64,000 nucleotides of DNA, taken from Massospora cicadina (lineage: Eukaryota > Entomophthoromycota > Entomophthoromycetes > Entomophthorales > Entomophthoraceae). Positions 22,041 to 32,363 of the stretch are shown here, in pieces. The stretch's first letter is position 1, and every line of letters starts with the position of its first letter. The stretch is from assembly GCA_022478985.1 (NCBI GenBank), contig JAKSZP010004231.1:50228-114227 (forward strand), read 5' to 3'. Below the pieces are notes generated by a model that had not been told where the DNA came from, searched no databases, and saw nothing but the letters and a program-made list of their open reading frames with translations. The position numbers and the translations under genes were made by a program.

Positions 22041-24190
22041 CTTTTTTTCCTTCTCTTTTTTTAATTCTAATGGTAAATATTTTACTGGAAATCTGATATG
22101 CATTAGATCTCGTGGTCATGTTCCTTGCAAGCAAGATATCTTTTTAGCTTTAAAATTTTGGCAGATGCTATTTCACTATCATACTGCTATGAGCATACAA
22201 AGTTATAATGTAATCAGTTCAGTGAATTCTGAGATTACCATGGATAGATGTAGATCCTTTTAGAGATTTCTTTATAAGGATAGAAAGTTTATTTATCTAG
22301 ATAAATGGTTGATAGTTAATTTGTTATACAAATAAAGAATTAACTGTCACCTTGAGCTCAATTTGAGGAGGAGTTAAGTGCAATTCGAATTTAAAATTTT
22401 GAATACTGGATTGAATGAGCTTAAGATTTTTAGCCTCCCACGAAATATGGGTTTAAATTAAATTTGTATAGATTGATATCGCAAAAAGGGTTTTTTTACA
22501 ATAACAATATTTCTTTTTAACATATCGTTACCAAATAAAGCAAAAACCTTCCTCTGGGTACCTGCTATGGAAATCTAAAATTTTCATTAAAATTGGTTCA
22601 GAAATTTCTGAGTTTACCGCGGACAACCTATACCCCCTAGATTTTTATTTATATAGATAAAAAATATAAAAACAACTGAAATCAGATTTTATACCTGTTT
22701 TGACTATCTTATTAGCTTACTTATATGCAAAGAGATAGGAATAAAGCCATAGTCCAGGCAAAGTTGTATAAAATATACGTTTATGTGAGGATAGGGAGGC
22801 AACATAAATATTAGTACCATCTTTATGTGGCTCTTTATTGAAACTAAAGGAACATCCAAGAGAATTGGGTATAAATCAAGATAACTTTTTTATTGTGACT
22901 TTGTCACATTTACGAGACTTATGCTTTCTAAAAACACATTAAGTTGTTACTTAAAAATATTCATACTTTTATATTACTATAGTTATAAACTTACAAAAAA
23001 ATTTGCTAATAAGTTGAGTTTTTATAGATAATTTTACGAACCGACACTTAACTTTACCTCAAGAAATATATTTGTTACAAACTAAACTGTTGTCACAATT
23101 TTAAATTTAACAATGCTTACACTTAAAATTTGGAATCCGTGTAGGCGCCAATAGCTATTAGAGGCGTAGAGAGATTGCTAGATATTAAGATTCTATGCTT
23201 GCCAAAACTATATGGTATCACAGCTAGGAGGTGAGAACCTGTTGACAAGATACCTGAAGATATAATAGATCTCCAACTACTAAAAGTTGCCAATTAGCAA
23301 TCAATACTTAATTTGTAATTTTTTATTAATAATGCAATAATATTCCTTTGGTAGATATATGCCTTATAAATTAGTTTATATAATAAAGTATATACTTAGA
23401 CTGACACCGGTAATTGATTGCTGTGGCAATATTTATTAAAGTACCACTTTATATTTTGAGTTTTTTTTCATGCACGAAGTTTGCGACGGTTATTTTGGCG
23501 CCTTGCCTTTAAGTATCAATGCTTTATTTCGCGTCCGATAAGCAGACTAAAGATGTATGAAACTGGTATAAAAGAGGCATTTTACATATCTGCAAGTGGC
23601 CATAAGAAAAGAGGTAAAAGCAAGGTAATGGAATGTAATAAACACATTTTGAAAGAAAATATGCTATTGCTCTACTTGTTTTCTTTAAATTGAGCTTAGC
23701 GTTGGAGATCATGAGATTTACTATTACAGAAAAATCTAGTCAACCCTTAATCAAGTAAGACCCAGAGTTGTGAGCATGTATAAAAATCACTGAAATTCTC
23801 ATCCTGTAAAGATGAAGTTTGAAAAATCCGTTAATTGCAACCTTTAAAGCTGCCAGACACTCTTTTAAAACGTAAAAATAATTTAAGCTTAGGACCAAGT
23901 AAAGGCTTTGCTTTTCTACAAAAGGATTTACGAGATTAAATCCTAAAACAAGAATTATGTTAAACACTAATAAAACAAATAATAGTAGGCCGTATCAAAA
24001 CTTTTAGTACAAAAAATAAACCAAAGACCATCCGCAACTTATATCCTTATAGTTACAACGAACATCAGGTACCATAGGAAGTTATTATAACAAAGTAATT
24101 CAACATAAAGGTGTTCCAATAGAACAGAAAAGTAAGAGAATGAGGACTAAAACTTAAGCAAAGAACTATTTATGGTTTGCAGTCAGACAA
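22041..24190. other. AT-rich region without a recognised gene
   Basis: No convincing coding frame was found. The 70-codon frame at 23481-23693 starts MRRLFWRLAFKYQC, shows no domain and overlaps antisense frames, so it is probably chance. A transposon-end-like motif at 22545-22672 is listed separately. Confidence 0.45.
22545..22672 (+). repeat. Possible transposon 3' end
   Basis: The stretch AAAATTGGTTCAGAAATTTC, TGAGTTTACCGCGGACAACC and TTTTTATTTATATAGATA resembles a motif I recall at the 3' ends of repeats in many animal genomes. In those, a ...CGGTTCAG...TTTCTGAGTTTA... block precedes an AT-rich terminus. No partner copy or TSD is visible in this window. Confidence 0.3.
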
Positions 24191-24234
24191 TTCAATGAGG
24201 CGTGAAACCCTGGCTCCGTGAACGAAAATCAAGA

Positions 24235-24661
24235 CTATTTGGGAGCAAAGCATTTAAAGCATGCTTCGCGATTGAAAAGTTTAAAGCGTTACATTTACTG
24301 CAGGCCCAATCTCCTCTTTCTTTTAGAATATCAACAACTTTTTGTTTTCCCTCTTCAGTCACTGCAGCCTTGCACTTAAAGCAGTCGGTATTCTTCATGA
24401 AGTTGTGCGCTTCACACGAGATGCAGATCCAATCGCCAAAAAATCTTTTGTCCCAAATCGGTAACGTTCCTGGTACAGCATTTGCAAGGGCCGGAGTTCG
24501 CATAAGATGGCTTGTTGGCAGCAAGAACGGGAGATAACTGAAAAAAATTAATACAAACAATATAGAGATAATTTGGATACCTTTAAAGATCTGAGGGTAG
24601 AAAAGGTTCTTCTAGCGAAGACCTGCTTTAACAAAAAGGTGCGACAGGTTAAGATAGACAT
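24235..24661 (-). pseudogene. RanBP2-type double zinc-finger gene, frameshifted
   Basis: Exon 1 (24661-24581) would encode MSILTCRTFLLKQVFARRTF and a few more residues, an Arg/Ser/Leu-rich start like a mitochondrial targeting peptide. A 43-nt intron follows (24580-24538: GTATCC ... TTTTTTTCAG). Exon 2 encodes finger 1, GDWICISCEAHNFMKNTDCF-K-C, with the RanBP2 pattern W-x-C-x2-C-x3-N-x6-C-x2-C. A linker (TEEGKQKVVDILKERG) leads to finger 2, DWACSKCNALNFSIAK. The last Cys pair (CFKC, 24261-24250) and the stop TAG (24237-24235) are in another frame. Exon 1 and the tail share a frame; finger 1 and most of finger 2 are off by one. So there are two compensating one-base shifts, one before 24460 and one near 24262. 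It may be a pseudogene or carry assembly errors. Such fingers bind RNA or ubiquitin in known proteins; the role here is unknown. Confidence 0.75.
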
Positions 24662-25132
24662 TGTGATGGCCTGATAAAAAGAAGCGAGTTAATAATTTGG
24701 TATCCTCCTAATAAGCAAAAATAACGACGTGGTTCTCTCCACCCGAACATTTTTTAAAAAGTTTGGGCTATTTTGGACCGCCAATCTAAAAATTTTCTCC
24801 TCGAGCCAATTGTTCACACATCAAATTGCTTTGACTCAAACTTAATACGTACTATTATTGGCGATCCTAAGTTTATCCTTATCTACTATATTCACGTAGG
24901 CATCTCGAATAAACAATTATATTCACGTAGGCACGCTTAGCGAAATGGTATTTGCATGAGTACTTAAAGTTTCTCCGTATTTGGGATCGCAAATTGTTCG
25001 GATTTTGGGTAAGGACGTTTAAAGTAACTAGAAATAATTAATTCGAATTTAGATGAGCCGCTACAAGCTAACGAGCCAAAGCAAAATTTTCAAACTTGTG
25101 ATTGTTACTAAAATCAATCTGTTGTGTCTAAA
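24662..25132. other. Upstream flank of the zinc-finger gene; no gene seen
   Basis: This AT-rich interval is probably the promoter side of the zinc-finger gene. A short direct repeat ATTCACGTAGGCA occurs at about 24891 and 24921. No regulatory motif could be named. Confidence 0.35.
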
Positions 25133-25490
25133 ATTTTTTTGGGAAAAAAGAACCTCCTTTAAAAAAAGCTCTAAAAAGTATGAAATAATTGAGAAATTAA
25201 GCCTACTCAATAAAACCCTTTTTGAAGTCGGCACCATATTTTAAGCTAAATTATAGAATTTTACTCATAAAACAAATTATATCTTATGTCTGGATTAGGT
25301 CCAAGTGTAAACTATAAGGAACTTAGGATAAGTAGTACTGAGTATATAAATTGTAAATACCTATTATAAGTCAGTTAAAATATGGCGCCAACTTCAAAAA
25401 AGGGTTTTATTGAGTAGGCTTAATTTCTCAATTATTTCATACTTTTTAGAGCTTTTTTTTTAAAGGAGGTTCTTTTTTCCCAAAAAAATT
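25133..25490. repeat. Nested hairpin in the left arm
   Basis: 25133-25240 is repeated inverted at about 25377-25490. The AAAAAAAGCTCTAAAAAGTA, TGAAATAATTGAGAAATTAA and AAGTCGGCACCATATTTTAA blocks are found as reverse complements, with a spacer of about 135 bp. Confidence 0.8.
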
Positions 25491-26363
25491 TTTTTTGAGA
25501 AAGTTTTTTTCCAAAATTTTTTTTTGAGAAGATTCTTTTTTCCCCAAAAAACTTTACCCCCAGCCCCTTTCCCCTCAAAAAATTAGTGTATTCTTAAAAG
25601 TGGCTCTTTTTCTTACTTTTATTAATCATTACTCTCTCTATATATTGTTTTTACACCTTACTATTTCTTTATAAAATTAAAACTTATTATATATCTATTA
25701 TATATAGTATTTATGTAAATAAATATACTAATAATTCATTTTATTAAATTTAGATGATTTTATTGGTCAATGTATGCCAAATTTACTGATCGACATCTAC
25801 AGTAATTCATTTTATTAGATTTGGTTGCTTTTATTAGTCAATCTTTGTAACTTTATTAAACGTTATCTAAAATAATTCATTTTATCAAATTTAGATGAGT
25901 TTATTGGTTAAATTATGCTAAAACGATAGCCATCTATAATGGTTTAAGCTCGTCCCGCTATGAGCTCATACTGACTGAATTTTAAACATACCCCCAGCCA
26001 TAGGACTTATCAAAAGTGCTTCGAAGCTAGCGCTTCACCGATGGCGGAAAAACGTTTATCCGGAGCTGTATTAGTCCCACAAGTATCCATCGCTTCCGAG
26101 CCCATTTTGCTATTTACTAAATTAATGGGCAGATACTTGCCCAATACTTACAAAAGTAAAATGGGACCTAAGTTGGAGCATCCTCGATTGTTAGAAAGAT
26201 GATCATCCAAATCGGTCCAGTATTTTCAGTTATGCGCGAACAAACATAGAAAAAAACATACATAAAACCGAATCGATAACCTCCTTTTTCAAAGTCGATT
26301 AAAAATGTAAACAAGTTCTGCTTTGAAGGGTTTATTTTTAACCGACTTTGAAAAAGAAGGTTA

Positions 26364-26600
26364 TCAATTCGATCTGTATATGTTTTTTTTCTGTTTGTTC
26401 GCGCATAACTCTGAAAATACTGGACCGATTTGGATGATCATCTTCTCCAACAATCGAGGATGCTCCAACTTAGGTCCCATTTTACTTTTGTAAGTATTGG
26501 GCAAGCATCTGCCCATTAATTTAGTAAATAGCAAAATGGGCTCGGAAGCGATGGGTACTTGTGGGACTAATACAGCTCCGGATAAACGTTTTTCCGCCAT
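26364..26600 (-). other. Small open frame in the right arm, damaged copy in the left arm
   Basis: It encodes 78 residues beginning MAEKRLSGAVLVPQVPIASE and including NTYKSKMGPKLEHPRLLEKM. The mirrored frame in the left arm (plus strand from 26041) is the same up to LLER and then meets a stop. I do not recognise a protein family. It may be non-coding conserved transposon sequence that happens to be open. Confidence 0.3.
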
Positions 26601-27235
26601 CGGTGAAGCGATAGCTTCGAAGCACTTTTGATATGTCCTATGGCTGGGGGTACGTTTAAAATTCAGTCAGCATGCGCTCATAGCGGGACGAGCTTAAACC
26701 ATCATAGATGGCTATCGTTTTAGCATAATTTGACCAATAAACTCATCTAAATTTGATAAAATGAATTATTTTAGATAGCGATCAATAAATTTACCATAGA
26801 TTGACTAATAAAAGTAACCAAATCTAATATAATGAATTACTGTAGATGACGATCAGTAAATTTGGCATAAGTTGGCTAATAAAATCATCTAAACTTAATC
26901 AAAATAAAGTATTGTAGATGGTGATCAGTAAATTTAGTATAAGTTGACCAATAAAATCAACTAAATTAAATAAAATGAATTGTTAGTATATTTTTTTAGT
27001 ACTAGATGGTCCCAGAATTATTAGTATATTTGTTTATAAGATACTACATATAATATATATGTACAATGAGGTTTAATTGTATAGAGAAAGAGTAAGGGGT
27101 CAAAAAAATGATATATAGAGATAGTAATATTTAATAAAAGTAGGAAAAAGAGCCACTTTTAAAAATTCACTAATTTTTTGGGGGGAAGAACTGGGGGTAA
27201 AGTTTTTTTGGAAAAAAGAACCTTCTCAAAAAAAA

Positions 27236-27588
27236 TTTTTGGGAAAAAAGAACCTCCTTTAAAAAAAGCTCTAAAAAGTATGAAATAATTGATAAATTAT
27301 GCCTTCTCAATAAACCCCTTTTTGAAGTTGGTGCCATATTTTAACTGACTTATAATAGGTATTTATAAATTATATACTCAGTACTATTTATTCTAAGTTG
27401 CTTATAGTTTACACTTGGACCCAATCCAGACATAAGATATAAATTGTATTTGTGAGCAAAATTCTATAATTCAGTTTAAAATATGGCACCGACTTTAAAA
27501 AGGGGTTTATTGAGAAGCATAAGTTATCAACTATTTCATACTTTTTAGAGCTTTTTTTAAAGGTGGTTCTTTTTTCCTAATTTTTTTA
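27236..27588. repeat. Nested hairpin in the right arm
   Basis: 27236-27345 pairs with about 27476-27588, the same sequence as the left-arm hairpin. The whole 360-bp unit thus occurs twice, once at each end of the 2.45-kb palindrome. Confidence 0.8.
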
Positions 27589-28317
27589 CTAATTGAAAAT
27601 AACAATCATTGGTCTATTGATATTCACCTTTTGTAATTAAATAAATTGACCTAAGTAAATTTTACAATAGTTAATTTTAAAATTAAGGATTTATGTTATC
27701 TATATATGAAATTCCATTCACTAACTGATTAAATGCCAGCTGGATATTTGAACTATAAAAGCTACAAACTTAAGTTTGGTGTATAAATTTTTCTTAGATT
27801 CTAGATATTTCAATAAATAGACTAAATCAAGTTTTCTTTAAAAACATATATTTTATTTTATTTTATTTTCTGCCTCTAAAAATTTTACTAAATAGCTCAA
27901 TTTAGAAAATAGTTTTCATAATATAAAATGGTTCACTAACAAGAATTATCAAACAACTAATAAAAATTATGTTTATAAAAATGCTTATTTTAGCTCATTT
28001 GTTATTCTTTGAATATTTATTTTATATTTGAGTTCATCTTAGAATTTACTTTAACTCTATTCCACAACATATAATTTAATTTCATTTCTATCTTCTTAAT
28101 TTTAAAAGTAAAAATATATCATGATGGGCCCAATAAGTACTAAAAAGGTATATTATTATATCTAAAAATAATGCTAAAACTAATTTAGAAAGTTGGATAT
28201 AAATATCATATATATAAAACTACTCATATATAAATTTATACACCAATTTGCATTATTTATAGTTAAGCCTAGATTACAACATTTATTTTTGCTTGGATTT
28301 TGATAATTTAATTAGGG
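27589..28317. other. AT-rich spacer
   Basis: No gene, repeat with defined ends or RNA gene was seen. A/T runs dominate, for example ATTTTATTTTATTTTATTTT near 27849. Confidence 0.5.
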
Positions 28318-28331
28318 AGTTTCTTTTTATA

Positions 28332-28613
28332 AGGGGAGGATACCCTAGTGGTAGAATAGTGACCTCTACCGCTGCCTCCCTGAGTTTGATCATGGTACAG
28401 AAAATTTGGGTAGGGGACAATTATGACTGTGTTGGCATTGCACACCAATGCCCTGAACCAAGATAGCAAATAGCAAAGGCAGTCCATGGAGTTCCTGGCC
28501 TATCATATGCCACATATGGAGGTTTTCCAGATTTTATCCTCCTTTCCCATTCAATCTATTTCCCACTAATCAGTGCGGTATCATCCCCAGGTCAGCCCAC
28601 CTCAAATAAAATA
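28332..28613 (+). mobile_element. tRNA-derived SINE, type 1, complete with TSD
   Basis: It is 282 bp, flanked by a perfect 14-bp duplication AGTTTCTTTTTATA at 28318-28331 and 28614-28627. The head is tRNA-like: A-box TACCCTAGTGGTAG, as in tRNA-Gly or tRNA-Glu, and B-box GAGTTTGATCATGG, about 40 nt apart. A tRNA-unrelated body follows. The tail ATCCCCAGGTCAGCCCACCT, then CAAATAAAATA, closely matches the 3' end of the ORF1-only retroposon (ATCCCCTGGTCGGCGTACCT, then CAAATAAA in copy 3). A LINE tail on a SINE means that the LINE enzyme can recognise it. Confidence 0.85.
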
Positions 28614-28669
28614 AGTTTCTTTTTATATCAATATCTTATTTAATAACAATGTAAGAAGTTAAGAAGGGT

Positions 28670-29158
28670 GTTAGGACTGAGGGGGCCCAAGTTCACTTTG
28701 AGTGTTACCTTGTAAGTTCCCATGTGTAACAGATGGGGCTCCCAAGGCCCAGCCTGTCACCAGCCATGAACCCAAACCCCCAGATGGGGGTCACTCCCAT
28801 GAGGGAAAGAGCAATAGCTATACCAAACCCCCAAGACTTCTATTTAAGTAGGTGGCCTTGCCAGGCATACTGGGCTGAGGTGTGGTAAACTGGCCTCTGT
28901 TGCCTTGGGGTCACTCTGGAAACCACCATCCCAAAGGGATGGGTTCAGGCTGAGGTGCAGTGGACAACAATGACCTGCTGGCCTCTGGTTAACCATGCTG
29001 CAGCTTTTGACAAGTTCCCCAGCCAACCTCCACTGTGCTGGGGTATTCCACTCCACTAGGGTATCGCCACCCCAAAGGATCTCAGAACGTCCAACCCCTT
29101 TCTCACTTCCTATTGCACTGCCATCTGCACCAAACCAACCTGATTGAATAAAATACAA
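28670..29158. other. GC-rich island of unknown nature
   Basis: It is a 0.5-kb stretch of higher GC than both flanks, with TTCTATTTAAGTAGG near 28839 and ending in GAATAAAATACAATAATAAA. It could be a solo LTR or another SINE-like repeat, but ends and TSD were not found. The longest frame (28844-29158, minus) looks like chance. Confidence 0.35.
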
Positions 29159-29596
29159 TAATAAATTATATTAAATATAACGGGTCTAGAAAATAGCAGC
29201 TTTTATTAGGGTGAACCCAAAATTTGGAATAGAATATCAAAGTGAGGTCCATTATGGCTGACCTCAATTTAAAATATTATCTAAAAAGGCTAAATGCATT
29301 GTCAGTCATGAGGTGCATAAAAGCCTCCAGAATTAACTGGCATCCTGGCAACTTGTTGGCAAATGAAAAAACCTTAAAATGGGCAACTACTTAAATAAAT
29401 ATTTAAATAATTATCCCACTATTGACCTGATTAGGAAAACCTCATCAGAATAATGGAATTGCAACCATCAACATACCCAAATCTCCCCCTTGGGTTGGGA
29501 CCATCTAGTACTAAAAAACATACCCAAATCTCATATATTCCCAACCTTATAAGATCCATGTACAATCATTGACCATTACACAATGAAACTACCTGA
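29159..29596. other. Spacer before the C1 LTR
   Basis: No gene seen. Two nearly identical ACATACCCAAATCTC segments occur at about 29473 and 29519. Confidence 0.4.
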
Positions 29597-29601
29597 GTAA
29601 C

Positions 29602-30746
29602 TATAAAAATTTACTCTTGGTTGATTATCAGCTGTCAATCCAGTAACCTTTTTACTGCACAGGTTTGATTTACTCATGCACTTCATCATGTTGTATAGAA
29701 TGTATTAATTGATAATAGTATGGAGACTATTACCCATAGTTGATATTGAACTATTATTAGGCCCAATGCTTCACCCAGTACTTCTGATTAAATACTCTGT
29801 AAGTCATACTTGTAGGGATTTGTTCCCTATATTCTTGTCCACTTAATCTTTAAGATACCCCAGTGACAGTCTCTCTTGGCCCAACACACAGTCAGCGGCT
29901 ATCCCTGATTGTGGTTCCTTCATCTCTAGATCCCCGCTCAGATCTTTACTCTTCTCTCTGAGAGTCTTCCAATTATTGCCTTCTGCAATAATATCCTTGA
30001 GATGGAATGACACAATAAAAGCTGATAGTCTAACTATACACCAAATTGACAATATTACTGTAGATAATAATGTTAATAATAATAACGTCAGTAATAATAA
30101 TGTGTTTATTATAGTAAATCCTAGGAATTATATAGTAGAGATTCAGCTGTCTAACCCTTGGTTGACAACTCTTTGATGAAATGGCAGCCGTTTTCATTGA
30201 ACCACCCTTGCTCATCTCAGCAGCAATGGTCTTCCCCGTCCTGGCTAGGATTCCATCATTGGACATCCTCAAGACCTCAAATGGAAAGAGTTAGAAAATG
30301 TGTCCCTAACGTTTTCCTCTCAATCCAAGTGAACCAACCATAATTGGCTAGCAACCTGCTTAGGTAGTGGGACTTATTACCCATTATGGCAGGTCACTTC
30401 ACCAACCAATTGATTTGCTAGTTGCAGGCGGCATCACTCACCTCACAACTCACCATTCATTCCCAATCAGTCAGTGATAAAACCTGACCAATCCCAATCG
30501 GTACACCTGATAGTTAATTACTATCAGATGCCCCTATTTTGTCAGCAACTCTGCCCATTGAGATCTTAGGTATTCATCCAGATTAATCCCCAGTGGATAT
30601 GACCAGGTAATATCCCAAAATCCCCAGAACGTAGTTCCTCAAAAACTTGGGCCAACTGATTTCTGATTCACTTCACCTTTCGGGAATTTTTACCTAGCAA
30701 CACCAGGTAATCTAGCAGGCTGGGAATATGGGCAAAAATCCCAACA
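29602..30746 (+). repeat. Solo LTR C1 (about 1.15 kb)
   Basis: It is flanked by the 5-bp duplication GTAAC at 29597-29601 and 30747-30751. It starts TATAAAAATTTAC, where the related LTR C2 (54056) starts TGTAAAAATTTAT, so the canonical TG has become TA. It ends ATCCCAACA. Similarity to C2 is continuous over the unit, for example the CTGTCTAACCCTTGGTTGACA and CTGATAGTTAATTACTATCAG blocks. No internal coding region lies next to it, so it is a solo LTR left by recombination. Confidence 0.8.
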
Positions 30747-30879
30747 GTAACCAAGCAACAAGAAGTAAGATGGCCTCAAATCTCTCTGACTAATGAGGGG
30801 TCAGCCATCTTAGTTAGTCATGTTAGCTGCATTGCATAATAATTACAAGTCTGGGGGAGCACCCTGCACCTTGACCATG

Positions 30880-31085
30880 AGGCATTCCCTTTTTGCATAA
30901 AAAACTAAAAAAGGTGGCTGTCCCCTCATCACCCAAGTCAATCTCACCTATGTAATGGACAAATGGTTGGTGTTGGCCTACCCTTTGGGGGTTCCTCCTT
31001 CCCTGCCCTATTTAACTATGAGCAAGCTTCTTAAGCAAATTGGGGAAGTGTGTACTAAGGTCAGGGTGGGAAGAGAACTGTCAAG
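30880..31085 (+). repeat. Fragment of a B-family LTR start, plus orientation
   Basis: CCCCTCATCACCCAAGTCAAT and the following TATGTAATGGACAAATGGTTGGTGTTG resemble the B1 LTR at about 14110-14250. Near 31085 it joins sequence of the opposite-orientation B2 LTR, so two B-type LTR fragments meet head to tail by rearrangement or nested insertion. Confidence 0.5.
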
Positions 31086-32363
31086 AGAGCGGCAGATAAA
31101 GTTAATACTGGCCTGCCAGTTGGGATGCAAAACAACCTAGAAGCTGAGCCAGAATTCCAGGGGCATTGCTGCCTGAACAACGTTTAATGTGCTAGGAGAT
31201 AAGTAACAATGAAGTGCCAATGAGCCACAAATGTAAAAAACAACTCAGCGAGAAACCAAGGTTGTTGCAGCCCAGGCCTATGGGCTCATGTATGAGTTGT
31301 GAGATTGGGGAATAATTCTATAAAGTCTTTGACATAGTAGGCCCAATTGATTATGGTGGGGATAAAAGTTGAAATTTGACTAGGACAACCCAGTTGATAT
31401 GAGGCCCATGGGGCACATTGCAGATGTCACAGGGATTTAGCAAAGAAAAATTTAAGCTTTACTAAAATAAATTTGAGCATGGGAAGGTTTTTAATGAATA
31501 TAAAAATAAGAGAATCAGCCGTCAATTTTCTTAAAGTGTTACAACTGCTTGAATAGACAAGAAATTTTAGAAAGGCCTCAGGAAGTGCAGGATTGGGGCC
31601 CTTGAGATTTGACCTAACCTGACAAACTTTGAAGAGAGGTGGAAAACAAACTTATTTAGAACTGACTTCAAAAGTATTGGCAGCGTTTCAAGTCATTGTC
31701 AGTTCATCCATGGATGCCCAAATTGTGAGTTTACCGTGGTTCCAACAATTAGAGCAACATCATCTTGCCCAATGGGCAACGGGAACCCCAAGCCCACCAC
31801 ACATAGGGTCAGTCCCAAGAGTTCAAAAATGGGTTTGGGGCACCCAACCTGCCTGCGCCTGGTCACTCTGGCATCCATTTGGCCAAGTAAGTCTTGTTAG
31901 ACAAAGATTTAGATAATTTTTGGGGAGGTTTCCAAACTGGCAGCAACTTTTTTCAACAGCCTGGTGCCATCAGTAAGTTTTGCTAAAGATTTGACACAAG
32001 ATGCTTTGTTTGCTAAAAGTACGCACCCAGCAGGCTTTATTACTAATGTTTTGGGGCTTTTGGGCCTTGATCCCACAGGCTCATTGCCGTTGGACACAAT
32101 TTGACCCTTTTGCCTTATGTGATTGACAATTCTTCAATAATTAAACACTAATTACCTTGACTCTCAGTACCAGATTTGTCCAAAGTTAATACTGGGATAG
32201 GTTGCAGAGTCTTCAAAAGGCGAGCTGTTACAATTAATTGTTCACCACATGGGCAAGGTAGCCCTGAGAGATGAGAGGGGAAGCTGGCTTTCTCAGACCC
32301 TTTTTGGATGGGAAAGGAAACGCCACATGGTCCAAGTGGAGGGGGTGCTCCCCCAGAATTACA
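31086..32363 (-). repeat. 3' LTR of B2
   Basis: On the minus strand the LTR starts at 32363 with TGTAATTCTGGGGGAGC, immediately after the purine tract GGAAAAAGGGAAGGATAA. Its body is repeated at about 36030-37184, for example GATTATGGTGGGGA near 31350 and 36510, and GGAGATAAGTAACAA near 31196 and 36359. The inner limit near 31086 is approximate. Confidence 0.65.

Larger units (their letters stand above)
25133..27588. mobile_element. Foldback-type palindromic element, about 2.45 kb
   Basis: The left arm (25133-26306) and right arm (26334-27588) are near-perfect inverted repeats around a spacer of about 27 nt. The centre shows TTTTTCAAAGTCGATTAAAAAT against ATTTTTAACCGACTTTGAAAAA. Each arm has three zones from outside in: a nested hairpin of about 360 bp; AT-rich, roughly 65-bp degenerate repeats with TAATTCATTTTAT cores; and a GC-richer block with a short open frame. 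No transposase was found. Terminal sequence is GGGAAAAAAGAACCTCCTTT on the left, mirrored on the right. Target duplications are not clear. It resembles foldback/MITE-like DNA elements with very long inverted repeats, but an unrelated inverted duplication is possible. Confidence 0.75.

Noticed and set aside
24202..24537. 111-codon plus-strand frame
   Set aside because: It is the antisense shadow of the RanBP2 zinc-finger gene, whose Cys spacing and splice sites support the minus strand.
25133..27588. CRISPR-like or satellite array, because of repeated blocks
   Set aside because: The repeats are inverted arms plus degenerate 65-bp units, without regular unique spacers, and the context is eukaryotic.
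30030..30272. Small minus-strand ORF conserved at 54379-54705
   Set aside because: Both lie in LTR family C, so the conservation reflects LTR homology, not protein coding.
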